Made by a program: the position numbers and the translations under genes. A stretch of DNA of 49,174 bases from Lachnospiraceae bacterium (GTDB taxonomy: Bacteria; Bacillota; Clostridia; Lachnospirales; Lachnospiraceae). The notes below the pieces were generated by a model that worked only from the letters and a program-made list of their open reading frames with translations, was not told the DNA's origin and did no database searches. Positions 16,763-24,144 of the stretch are shown piece by piece. The stretch covers positions 1 to 49,174 of the forward strand of contig JAAWJI010000029.1 of the NCBI GenBank assembly GCA_022796795.1, in the 5' to 3' direction. Within the stretch, counting starts at the first letter, position 1. Each line of letters begins with the position of its first letter.

Positions 16763-17260
16763 TTATATTCCGAATTTCTTCAAGAGCTCCTCAAATGCAT
16801 TTTTAAAATCCAAAACTTCTTTTAATTTTTCAAATTCTTCATCTGTAGTTTCTGTACATAGATTAATACTTTTGAGAGAGGAACAAAGCTCTTGATAAAT
16901 TCTCCTAAGATTATTCTTTTCTTTTTTAAATAAGTTTAAAACTTCTTTCATTTCATAGGAGGGAAATCCTTCTGATTCAGGATTTGTACCTGTGTGTATG
17001 GAATCACAGAATTCCGAGGATCCATTTTTTAAGGGAGCCTTCTGATAAACACCACGTTCAAGTTTTATTAAAAAACCTGAGTTAGATAATACATATAGAG
17101 CGTTAGAGATGTTTCCTTCAGAATAATCCATTCCAAAAACCAACCCCTTTTCTTTTAGCAACAAATCTCTTATTTGAGGTATTGAAAAACAGCCTTCTTG
17201 AGGCATAATATCTATTATACTTTCTCGTACTAAAGAATTAGGAGTGTTTTTTCCTCTCAT
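16763..17260 (-). CDS. Small winged-helix-like protein, unknown function
   Basis: A 165-residue protein. Residues 15-75 look like a winged helix: FSIPQIRDLLLKE, NISNALYVLSNSGFLIKLER, GVYQKAP. The rest is a charged helical region (LFKKEKNNLRRIYQELCSSL, EEFEKLKEVLDFKNAFEELL) suited to oligomerisation. The ATG has GAGGTGA 11 bases upstream. It heads a two-gene unit with the truncated AAA-ATPase, from a good promoter whose -35 is overlapped by a 12-base direct repeat. I infer that it represses its own unit, perhaps antitoxin-like. No family assignment is possible by eye. Confidence 0.65.
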   Translation of the reverse strand: MRGKNTPNSLVRESIIDIMPQEGCFSIPQIRDLLLKEKGLVFGMDYSEGNISNALYVLSNSGFLIKLERGVYQKAPLKNGSSEFCDSIHTGTNPESEGFPSYEMKEVLNLFKKEKNNLRRIYQELCSSLKSINLCTETTDEEFEKLKEVLDFKNAFEELLKKFGI

Positions 17261-17312
17261 AACTTATATGTCACCTCATTTTTATTGAAAACTTTCTTGT
17301 AGAATTAATGTA

Positions 17313-17341
17313 ATTGTAGCACAAACTTTATTGAATGTAAA
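17313..17341 (-). promoter_or_regulatory. Promoter of the winged-helix/ATPase unit
   Basis: Minus strand: TTTACA (17341-17336), 17-base spacer, TACAAT (17318-17313), about 50 bases before the start codon. Confidence 0.75.
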
Positions 17342-17370
17342 GAATGTTATAGGAAAAAGTAAAGAATGTT
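17337..17370. promoter_or_regulatory. Direct-repeat operator candidate
   Basis: GTAAAGAATGTT occurs perfectly at 17337-17348 and 17359-17370, 22 bases apart (two helical turns). The first copy covers the -35 box. A degenerate third copy (ATAAAGAATATT) starts at 17400. Confidence 0.6.
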
Positions 17371-17559
17371 TTGGCTGTACAAAAACATATTTGATATGAA
17401 TAAAGAATATTTAGACGGTTTTCTTGTATATATCTTTTGTTTTCTCTTTAAAGGATTGAGAAAATCAAAAATGGTAGTGTAAATCTGAGGAGCTTTCCCT
17501 GAGTGTTCTCCTTGCTAAAAATAAGACAGATTTCTCATCCCAGGATGAAGCGAACATAG

Positions 17560-17596
17560 AAAAATGGAGAGGATTGTCTTGTATGACTCCTCTCCA
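17560..17596 (-). terminator. Terminator of the creatininase-family gene
   Basis: Minus strand: TGGAGAGGA (17596-17588), a 14-base loop, TCCTCTCCA (17573-17565), then five T. It lies 16 bases after the stop of the gene at 17612. The rest of 17371-17559 is AT-rich, with no gene seen. Confidence 0.85.
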
Positions 17597-17611
17597 CATT
17601 CCTTTAGGGCG

Positions 17612-18415
17612 CTATGAGCACTCACATTCAAAACGATAATATTCCTCTGCAAATCTCTCATAAGTCTCTACAATACAATTCAACAATTCCAGTCCTTTTT
17701 CCGGGGTTGCGGCCGTAGCATCCCCCAGGATACCATATTGAGGCTTTTGCAGATGGAAGGAGGACCAGTAAATCCTGGCCGCGGCAGGCTGGTCAGGATA
17801 CAAATCGCCTCTGTGGAATGCAGAGCGGTAGGGGCAGGTCTCATCCTTTGCCTGGCTCATATCTACCAGCTCCGGAGCCAGGGCCAAGACCAGGGAGGTC
17901 TCGATTTCACAGGCATGTCCCGCGGCGCCGCCTTGGCTGGAGGTGCGGATTTGGGCGCCTCTGGGACCGATCATGCCCATGGCGTAGGTGAGGGCGGGGA
18001 TGACATTGTGGGCGTCCGTAATGCGTCGGCAGACCATCTCCAGGATGGCAGGATTCTGGCCATGGGCATTGATGAAAATAAATTTGCGGAAGCCGTTTTT
18101 GCACAGGGAATCTGTCATGTCATATACGTAGTGATACAGACTTTCTGGACGGACCGTAACGCTTCCGCCCCATTTGGTCAGATATTGACCGTGGTAGCCG
18201 GTAAACACACAGGGCATGACAATGGTGGGGATATGGTCGCCGATGCGCTGGGCTACCAGACGGGCGACGCCGGAAGCAATGATATTGTCTGTGGAAACAG
18301 GTAAATGGGGACCATGTTCCTCCAGCATGCCCACCGGAATGAGGATTAATGCATCCTGCTTTGCCAGCTCCTCAACCTGGGGATAGCGGAGATGTTCGTA
18401 GAAATAAAATGACAT
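17612..18415 (-). CDS. Creatininase-family amidohydrolase
   Basis: A 267-residue protein of the creatininase family. The metal-site motif LEEHGPHLPVSTDN (Glu, His, Asp) and the second set INAHGQN and HACEIETS are in order. The family includes creatinine amidohydrolase, FAPy deformylase and MftE, all acting on amide or peptide-like bonds. Start ATG 18415 has AAAGGAG eight bases upstream; the longer frame to 18481 crosses the promoter and is rejected. It is transcribed divergently from a DeoR-family regulator gene, which probably controls it, and ends in its own terminator. The substrate is unknown. Confidence 0.85.
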   Translation of the reverse strand: MSFYFYEHLRYPQVEELAKQDALILIPVGMLEEHGPHLPVSTDNIIASGVARLVAQRIGDHIPTIVMPCVFTGYHGQYLTKWGGSVTVRPESLYHYVYDMTDSLCKNGFRKFIFINAHGQNPAILEMVCRRITDAHNVIPALTYAMGMIGPRGAQIRTSSQGGAAGHACEIETSLVLALAPELVDMSQAKDETCPYRSAFHRGDLYPDQPAAARIYWSSFHLQKPQYGILGDATAATPEKGLELLNCIVETYERFAEEYYRFECECS

Positions 18416-18466
18416 AGGTACTGCTCCTTTCATGACCTTTTGACATGGGTATTCTGTTATGCTATG

Positions 18467-18495
18467 ATTGTAAGAAAACAATCATTAAGCGTCAA
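18467..18495 (-). promoter_or_regulatory. Promoter of the creatininase-family gene
   Basis: Minus strand: TTGACG (18495-18490), 17-base spacer, TACAAT (18472-18467), 50 bases before the start codon. Confidence 0.75.
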
Positions 18496-18498
18496 TAG

Positions 18499-18519
18499 AC
18501 TGCGCAATAACTGCGCAAT
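18499..18519. promoter_or_regulatory. Direct-repeat operator candidate for the DeoR regulator
   Basis: ACTGCGCAAT at 18499-18508 and 18510-18519, perfect copies 11 bases apart, in the divergent promoter region just upstream of the -35 box. Each contains the palindrome TGCGCA; a partial copy TACGCAGAAT follows at 18530. Confidence 0.6.
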
Positions 18520-18552
18520 CAATCAAAAATACGCAGAATTAGAGGGAAAAAG

Positions 18553-19311
18553 ATGCTTCTGAATGATCGGCAGAGGGAGCTTTTGGCAGAGGTGGAGGCA
18601 CGCAGACAGGTGACGGTGGAGAGGCTTAGTCAGGTGCTGTATGCGAGTCCTGCCACGATCCGCCGCGATCTGGCATTGTTGTCGGAGAATGGATATCTTC
18701 AGCGGGTGCGGGGCGGAGCAGTGTACAATATGGATGAGACAGCGGACCCCCCGCTGCTTCTGCGAATGAACCGGGATGTGAAGGAAAAAGCCAGCGTTGC
18801 CCGGGTGGCGGGCAGACTTTTGCAGGATGGAATGACTCTTTTTCTGGATTCCAGCACCACCGCGGCTCATCTGTGTCCGGAGATTGCCTGCCATCGGGGA
18901 ATGACAATAATTACCAATAATATGCGGGTGTTTACCGGACTGCTGGATGCCCCTGGGGTGCGCACCATTTTGTGCGGCGGCGAGGTATATTTGGGGGCAT
19001 ATACATTTTCACAGAATGGGCTGGAAATGGTACATGGATATTATGTGGATCTTTTGTTTTTCTCCTGTGCAGGCCTTTCGGCGGAGAATCAAATTTCCGA
19101 CAAGGAGGAGCGGGTAGTGGCTATGAAACAGGCTATGCTCCAAAACAGTGCCAGGAAGGTGCTTTTGTGTACAGGATCCAAAGTGGGAGCAGCGACCTGC
19201 TGCCGGTTGTGTGGTCTGGAGGTGCCGGATCGGGTGATTTGTGATACAGACAGCGCCGGGCTGCGGGAGTTATTTCCGGAGGAGAAGCTTATAATTGCGG
19301 GGAAAGATTGA
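18553..19311 (+). CDS. DeoR/GlpR-family transcriptional regulator
   Basis: A 252-residue protein of typical length. N-terminal winged helix: NDRQRELLAEVEARRQVTVE, SPATIRRDLALLSENGYL, QRVRGGAVY. The C-terminal sugar-phosphate sensor domain has FLDSSTTAAHL, ITNNMRVF, LCGGEVY and EERVVAMKQAM. Such proteins repress catabolic genes until a phosphorylated sugar binds. It is divergent from the creatininase-family gene and upstream of an alpha/beta hydrolase gene; direct repeats in the shared region are the likely operator. Ribosome site GAGGGAAAAAG before ATG. Confidence 0.88.
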   Translation: MLLNDRQRELLAEVEARRQVTVERLSQVLYASPATIRRDLALLSENGYLQRVRGGAVYNMDETADPPLLLRMNRDVKEKASVARVAGRLLQDGMTLFLDSSTTAAHLCPEIACHRGMTIITNNMRVFTGLLDAPGVRTILCGGEVYLGAYTFSQNGLEMVHGYYVDLLFFSCAGLSAENQISDKEERVVAMKQAMLQNSARKVLLCTGSKVGAATCCRLCGLEVPDRVICDTDSAGLRELFPEEKLIIAGKD

Positions 19312-19363
19312 GGTCTGCAGCAGCTAGAACTGTTTCTGGGAAAGCGCTTATGGAGGATACAAG

Positions 19364-20191
19364 ATGTACAAAACAGAAAAGATTTGCAACACCGTTCATG
19401 GAGAGATTTATTACTGGACTGTCTGCGCAGAGGAGGAGCGGCCCTGGCTGGTTTTCCTGCCTGGCCTGACAGCAGATCACCGACTATTTGAAAAGCAGCT
19501 GGAAGGCCTTGGGGATCAGTTTAACTGCCTGGTGTGGGATGCGCCGGCTCATGGCAAATCCCGGCCCTTTGATCTGGGTTTTTCCCTGGATCATATGGCG
19601 AAATACCTTCATAAAATTTTAAGACGGGAGGGGATTTTACGGCCGGTTCTTATCGGCCAGTCTCTGGGCGGCTATATTTCCCAGGCTTATATGGATCTGT
19701 TTCCAGGGGAAGCGGCGGGATTTATATCCATTGATTCCTGCTCCCTGCACCGCAGATATTACACGGACATAGAGCTGTGGCTTTTAAAGCATACTAAATG
19801 GATGTACCTGTCTATTCCCTGGAAATGGCTGAAACGGCTGGGAACCACGGGAAATGCAGAGACGGAGTACGGCCGGAAAATCATGAAGGACATGTGGAAG
19901 GAATACAATAAGAAGGAATTCTGTGCACTTTCCACCCATGGGTTTCGGATTCTGGCAGAGGCCGTAGAGAAGGAGAGGGCGTACCAAATTACCTGCCCGG
20001 TGCTGCTGCTCTGCGGGGAAAAGGACAGCGCAGGCTCCGGAAAGCGGTATATCAAAAACTGGATGAAGACAGAACATTACCCCTTTGTCTGGGTGCCGGA
20101 TGCAGGGCACAATTCCAATACGGACGCGCCAGAGTTTGTAAACAACCAGATTCGGGAGTTTGTCTTGGCGCTGCCTTCAAAGAGGGGATAG
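19364..20191 (+). CDS. Alpha/beta-fold hydrolase
   Basis: A 275-residue hydrolase. The nucleophile elbow is GQSLGGY (S100), with an oxyanion segment FLPGLTADHRLF, a GEKDSAGS loop that probably bears the acid, and DAGHNSNTD with the catalytic histidine near residue 248. No signal peptide. It follows the DeoR-family gene by 52 bases and may be co-transcribed with it. The substrate (ester, lactone or C-C bond) is not readable. Confidence 0.85.
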   Translation: MYKTEKICNTVHGEIYYWTVCAEEERPWLVFLPGLTADHRLFEKQLEGLGDQFNCLVWDAPAHGKSRPFDLGFSLDHMAKYLHKILRREGILRPVLIGQSLGGYISQAYMDLFPGEAAGFISIDSCSLHRRYYTDIELWLLKHTKWMYLSIPWKWLKRLGTTGNAETEYGRKIMKDMWKEYNKKEFCALSTHGFRILAEAVEKERAYQITCPVLLLCGEKDSAGSGKRYIKNWMKTEHYPFVWVPDAGHNSNTDAPEFVNNQIREFVLALPSKRG

Positions 20192-20263
20192 GGGGAATAA
20201 AATCATTGAACATCCTGCAAAATTGTCGTAAAATTAGGAAAAGTAAGTACGGAGGATGGAAAA

Positions 20264-21751
20264 ATGGTGCCTCAGCTGCCGGAAGAGTTTCTAAAGCGCA
20301 TGGAGAAGCTCCTGGGGAGAGAAGAATATGTGGAATTCCTGGATAACTATGGAAAAGAACGACGTCAGGCCCTGCGGGTGAACACGGCTAAAATTTCCGT
20401 GGAGGAGTTTCAAAAACAATCGCCTTTTTCCCTGGAGCCTGTGCCCTGGGCGAACCAGGGCTTTTACTATGGCGCAGGGGAACGGCCGGGGCTTCATCCC
20501 TATCATGAGGCGGGGCTTTACTATATGCAGGAGCCCAGCGCCATGGCTGTGGCGGCTCTGGCAGATGCAAGGCCGGGGGAGCGGGTATTGGACCTGTGTG
20601 CGGCTCCCGGCGGCAAGACCACTCAGCTGGCGGCGGCCATGAAGGGGAAAGGCCTTTTGGTAGCCAATGAAATTCATCCTGCCAGGGCGAAGATCCTGTC
20701 GCAGAACGTGGAGCGCATGGGGATTCCTCATGCCGTGGTGACCAATGAAAGTCCCCAGGGGCTTTCCCACAGGTTTCCCAAGTTTTTTGACCGGGTGGTG
20801 GTGGATGCGCCCTGTTCCGGGGAGGGCATGTTTCGGAAGGAAGAGCAGGCTTGTCTTCAGTGGAGTATGGAGAATGTGCGGCAGTGCGCCCAAAGGCAGC
20901 AGGAGATCCTGGAGGAGGCGGCTTCCATGCTGCGGCCGGGAGGACGGCTGGTGTATTCCACCTGCACCTTTGCCCCGGAGGAGAATGAGGGCAGCGTAAG
21001 CGGATTTTTGCAGCGGCATCCGGAATTTTCCGTGGAGAAGGTTCCCGCCTGCACGCTGTTTTCCCCGGGACGTCCGGAATGGGTGCAGGGGCCCTGGGAG
21101 GTGACAAATACCCTGCGGCTGTGGCCGCACCGGATTCATGGAGAGGGGCATTTTCTGGCTATCCTGGGAAAGGATAAAGGGGAAGTACCGGCTGGAGCGG
21201 AAGGGACGTCCGAGAACAGGCAGAAGGATGGATCGGGAAGTCTGGCTGGCTGTGAGCGGGGAAATAACAGGAGGACCAAAAGAGCGGGGAATGACAGAAG
21301 AAAAGGTTCCGGGGAGACCAGGCGCGGCAAATCATCCCCGGAGCAGGAGGCTTTGCAGGTTTACCAGGCCTTTGCAGAGGAGGCCCTGGTAAATGCGCCT
21401 CAGGGAGTTCCCCTGCTTTTTGGAGAGCAGCTCTATCTCCTGCCGGAGCAGCTGAATCTATCCGGTCTCAAGGTGCTGCGGCCAGGCCTTCATGTGGGAA
21501 CTCTGCAGAAGAACCGCTTTGTGCCTGCTCATGCATTGGCGCTGGCTCTGGGAGCAGAAGACGCAAGGTTTTGCTGCGATTTGCCCGGGAACAGTCAGGA
21601 GGTCCGGGCCTACCTGCGGGGCGAGACGCTTGCCTTGGAGGGGGAGAAGGGCTGGTGTTTGGTGCTGGTGGACGGCTATTCTCTGGGCTGGGGAAAGGCC
21701 GGAGGAGGCATGCTGAAAAATCACTATCCAAAGGGACTCCGCAAGGGATAG
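20264..21751 (+). CDS. rsmF: 16S rRNA m5C methyltransferase, RsmF/NOP2 family
   Basis: A 495-residue protein. Residues 1-90 form the N-terminal RNA-binding part; EPSAMAVAALADARPGERVL leads into the SAM motif DLCAAPGGKTTQLAAAM. The catalytic motifs VDAPCSGEGMFRK and YSTCTFAPEENEG each hold a cysteine. A basic, low-complexity linker (about residues 310-360, many Arg and Gly) joins a C-terminal domain ending in LKNHYPKGLRKG, typical of the Firmicutes RsmF form. It methylates cytosines in 16S rRNA. The start is preceded by GGAGGATGGAAAA. Confidence 0.9.
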   Translation: MVPQLPEEFLKRMEKLLGREEYVEFLDNYGKERRQALRVNTAKISVEEFQKQSPFSLEPVPWANQGFYYGAGERPGLHPYHEAGLYYMQEPSAMAVAALADARPGERVLDLCAAPGGKTTQLAAAMKGKGLLVANEIHPARAKILSQNVERMGIPHAVVTNESPQGLSHRFPKFFDRVVVDAPCSGEGMFRKEEQACLQWSMENVRQCAQRQQEILEEAASMLRPGGRLVYSTCTFAPEENEGSVSGFLQRHPEFSVEKVPACTLFSPGRPEWVQGPWEVTNTLRLWPHRIHGEGHFLAILGKDKGEVPAGAEGTSENRQKDGSGSLAGCERGNNRRTKRAGNDRRKGSGETRRGKSSPEQEALQVYQAFAEEALVNAPQGVPLLFGEQLYLLPEQLNLSGLKVLRPGLHVGTLQKNRFVPAHALALALGAEDARFCCDLPGNSQEVRAYLRGETLALEGEKGWCLVLVDGYSLGWGKAGGGMLKNHYPKGLRKG

Positions 21752-21794
21752 GGTGGGGGATGGAACATAGACGGAAAAAGAAAGGGGGACGACA

Positions 21795-22469
21795 ATGGAA
21801 CGGGAAATGGATATGGCTCAGGTTTCGGATGGAAAGAAATACGGGCTGCAGGATATGGTAAAGGTGGGATGCTCTGACTGCGCCGGTTGCTCCGAATGCT
21901 GTCAGGGCATGGAGGACACGGTGGTGCTGGATCCGCTGGATCTGTACCGGCTCACAACGGGCCTGGGGAAAAGCTTTGGGGATCTTTTAGACCAGGCTCT
22001 TACCCTGGGCGTGGTGGACGGCCTGGTGCTGCCAAAGCTTAAAATAGACGGAGACCAGGGCCGCTGCGTGTTTCTAAATGACCAGGGCCGCTGCCGGATT
22101 CATGCATACCGTCCGGGAATTTGCCGCCTGTTTCCCCTGGGACGGATTTACGAGGAGGATTCCTTCTGGTATTTCCTCCAGGTCCACGAGTGTCCCAGGA
22201 AGAATAAGACTAAGGTTCGGGTGCGGAAATGGATCGACACGCCGGAGCCTCAAAAGTACGAAAGCTTTGTGCTGCGCTGGCACAATTTTCTGAAGAAAAT
22301 GCAGGATAGGGCTCAGCAGGCTGTCCAGGAGGAACAAAAGAGCCTTGCTTTGATGATTTTAAAAATTTTTTATGAGAAGTCTTATGAAAAAGAAACGGAC
22401 TTTTACCAGCAGTTTGATCAGAGGATGGGGGAAATGGAAGAGGCATCCCTTTGCATCAGCATGCGGTAA
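21795..22469 (+). CDS. YkgJ-family cysteine-cluster protein
   Basis: A 224-residue protein with the YkgJ/zinc- or iron-chelating cysteine pattern: CSDCAGCSECCQGM near residue 25-40, then CVFLNDQGRCRIHAYRPGIC, RLFPLG, and a late Cys in VHECPRK. The role is unknown in the family; metal binding is supposed. The last 52 bases overlap the opposite-strand broken iron dehydrogenase gene. The RBS is a G-rich AAAGGGGGACGAC. Confidence 0.85.
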   Translation: MEREMDMAQVSDGKKYGLQDMVKVGCSDCAGCSECCQGMEDTVVLDPLDLYRLTTGLGKSFGDLLDQALTLGVVDGLVLPKLKIDGDQGRCVFLNDQGRCRIHAYRPGICRLFPLGRIYEEDSFWYFLQVHECPRKNKTKVRVRKWIDTPEPQKYESFVLRWHNFLKKMQDRAQQAVQEEQKSLALMILKIFYEKSYEKETDFYQQFDQRMGEMEEASLCISMR

Positions 22470-23440
22470 AAGCTTTCCAGTTCTTTTGCATCCATAAGCA
22501 CTGGAACCGGATACAGAGGATTGGCTTCTTTGTCTGCATAGTGGGCCAGCTTGGAAATGTCTTCCTCCCGGATTTCCTCAATCACGTCGGGGATGCTGTA
22601 CTGTTATTTCATGCGTTTAATGGCGTCGATGAAGCGTTTTGCCGCCTCCTGGTCAGGCGTATCCCAGTCTGCCAGATGGGCGGCCACAGCCAGCCGGTGC
22701 AGCTTTTTGTGGATGCAGGGGCCGTAAGCTTCCAGCACAAAGGGCAATAGGACGGCGTTTGCCAGACCGTGAGGCACATTGTACTCCCCTCCCAGGGAAT
22801 GGGCCACGGCATGAACATAGCCCACATAGGATTTGGTGAAGGCGCAGCCGGCGAAAAAGGACGCCCGGAGCATCTGTTTACGGGCCTCCAGATTTTGTCC
22901 GTTGGCGTAGGCTGTCTCCAGATTTTCAAAAATCAGACTCACCGCGGCCAGAGTGGTTTCGCTTCCTGTTCCTGCTGTGGTGGGAATGGCAATGAGCAGG
23001 GGCAGGCGCTTATGCACCTTTAAAATTCCCTTCATTTTTTCCAGAGGCTGCTTTGGTTTTACAGCGCAGGCGCCTACAGCTTTGGCGCAGTCCATGCTGG
23101 AGCCTCCGCCGAAGCCGATGATGGCGTCGCAGGCATTTGCCCGGTACAGCTGCAGCGCTTCAGATACATTGTCCGTGGTGGGATTGGCCACGGTCTTATC
23201 ATAAAGGCAATAGAAGATATCCCCGGCGGACAAAGTCCTCTCCAGCCGCCTGGTCAGTCCCAGCCTTTGGATGCCAGGATCTGTGATGATCAGCACACGG
23301 CTGCACTGCTTTTTTCGGAGAATACCCGGAATAGCTTTTACGCTGCCTGCGATTTTGGGTTTCCGGTAAGGGAGAAAGGGCAGAGCCAGCTTAAAAGCAG
23401 TCTGATATGTACGGCAATAGGCTTTTTTCAAAGGGTGCAT
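22418..23440 (-). pseudogene. Iron-containing alcohol dehydrogenase, deleted and nonsense-mutated
   Basis: The minus-strand frame from ATG 23440 matches group III iron alcohol dehydrogenases: IIGFGGGSSMDCAKAVGACA, IPTTAGTGSETTLAAV, then HAVAHSLGGEYNVPHGLANA. Between LAAV and SLIFENL (about 22940) roughly 65 residues are missing in frame, including the segment MDALTHAVEAY of homologues that holds iron ligands. A TAA at 22606-22604 then ends the frame, while the family C-terminus continues at once in the same frame (QYSIPDVIEEIREEDISKLA to TGA 22420-22418). It is therefore doubly inactive. The restored length, 340 codons, still falls short of the usual 380-390 or more. Confidence 0.85.
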
Positions 23441-23560
23441 GAAAATTCGCTTCCTTTCCTTATATAACTCATCTGCACATGGCGAAATTTATTGTAATAT
23501 AAAAATATTTGATAGTCAAACTGTTTTTGAGAAGCAGTCCCCTTTTTCTGGAAAAAGAAT

Positions 23561-23589
23561 TTGACACCAAAGTATGGATATGCTATAGT
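23561..23589 (+). promoter_or_regulatory. Promoter of rpsO
   Basis: TTGACA (23561-23566), 17-base spacer, TATAGT (23584-23589); strong SigA match. Confidence 0.85.
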
Positions 23590-23596
23590 ATGTAGG

Positions 23597-23680
23597 TATG
23601 AGTTAGCCGATATTCGGTGGCAGGATTCTCCGACCGCTGCTTAATATCCGGTGGATGAAATGATAAAGAGAAGGAGGAAA
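23597..23680 (+). promoter_or_regulatory. Structured rpsO leader, candidate S15 autoregulatory element
   Basis: The 5' UTR holds GCCGATATTCGGTGGC (CCGA/TCGG hairpin) and, 30 bases later, CTTAATATCCGGTGG. GATATT near 23610 can pair with AATATC near 23644, giving an alternative fold that ends just upstream of the AAGGAGG ribosome site. S15 binds and represses its own leader in several phyla with unrelated folds, so regulation here is expected but unproven. Confidence 0.5.
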
Positions 23681-23685
23681 TCACC

Positions 23686-23952
23686 ATGATTTCAAAAGAG
23701 AAAAAGACAGCCATCATTGAGGAATACGGCTTAAAGCCGGGGGACACAGGATCTCCGGAAGTACAGGTAGCTATTCTGACTGCAAGGATTCAGGAGCTTA
23801 CCGAGCATTTAAAGGCCAACCCCAAGGATCATCATTCCAGAAGAGGTCTTCTGAAGATGGTTGGTCAGAGACGTGGTATGCTGGGATACCTGAAAAAGGT
23901 AGACATCAACAGATACCGTTCTCTGATTGAGAGATTAGGAATCAGAAAATAG
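23686..23952 (+). CDS. rpsO: 30S ribosomal protein S15
   Basis: An 88-residue protein, standard S15 length. Recognisable blocks: [50 protein letters not shown] and [12 protein letters not shown]. It is a primary binder of the 16S rRNA central domain during 30S assembly. Its gene precedes pnp, as in most bacteria, with an intrinsic terminator between. Ribosome site AAGGAGGAAATCACC. Confidence 0.97.
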   Translation: MISKEKKTAIIEEYGLKPGDTGSPEVQVAILTARIQELTEHLKANPKDHHSRRGLLKMVGQRRGMLGYLKKVDINRYRSLIERLGIRK

Positions 23953-23963
23953 GAAACGAAATA

Positions 23964-23994
23964 CAGGGCGGAGAGGGTTCCGCCCTGCTTTTTT
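23964..23994 (+). terminator. rpsO intrinsic terminator
   Basis: CAGGGCGGA (23964-23972), 6-base loop, TCCGCCCTG (23979-23987), then C and six T. Read-through must supply part of pnp expression unless a pnp promoter exists in the next 150 bases. Confidence 0.9.
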
Positions 23995-24144
23995 CGCAGA
24001 CGAACAGGCAGGAAACCGGGACCACTGAAGTATGCATGAGCGTGGCAAGAATTTCGGCAGCTGAAATTTTGTTGTGACAAGGGAAAAAGGATCATGCACA
24101 GTTCAGTAGTTTCGGACTCCTGCGAAAAAAAGAAGGAGAATACT

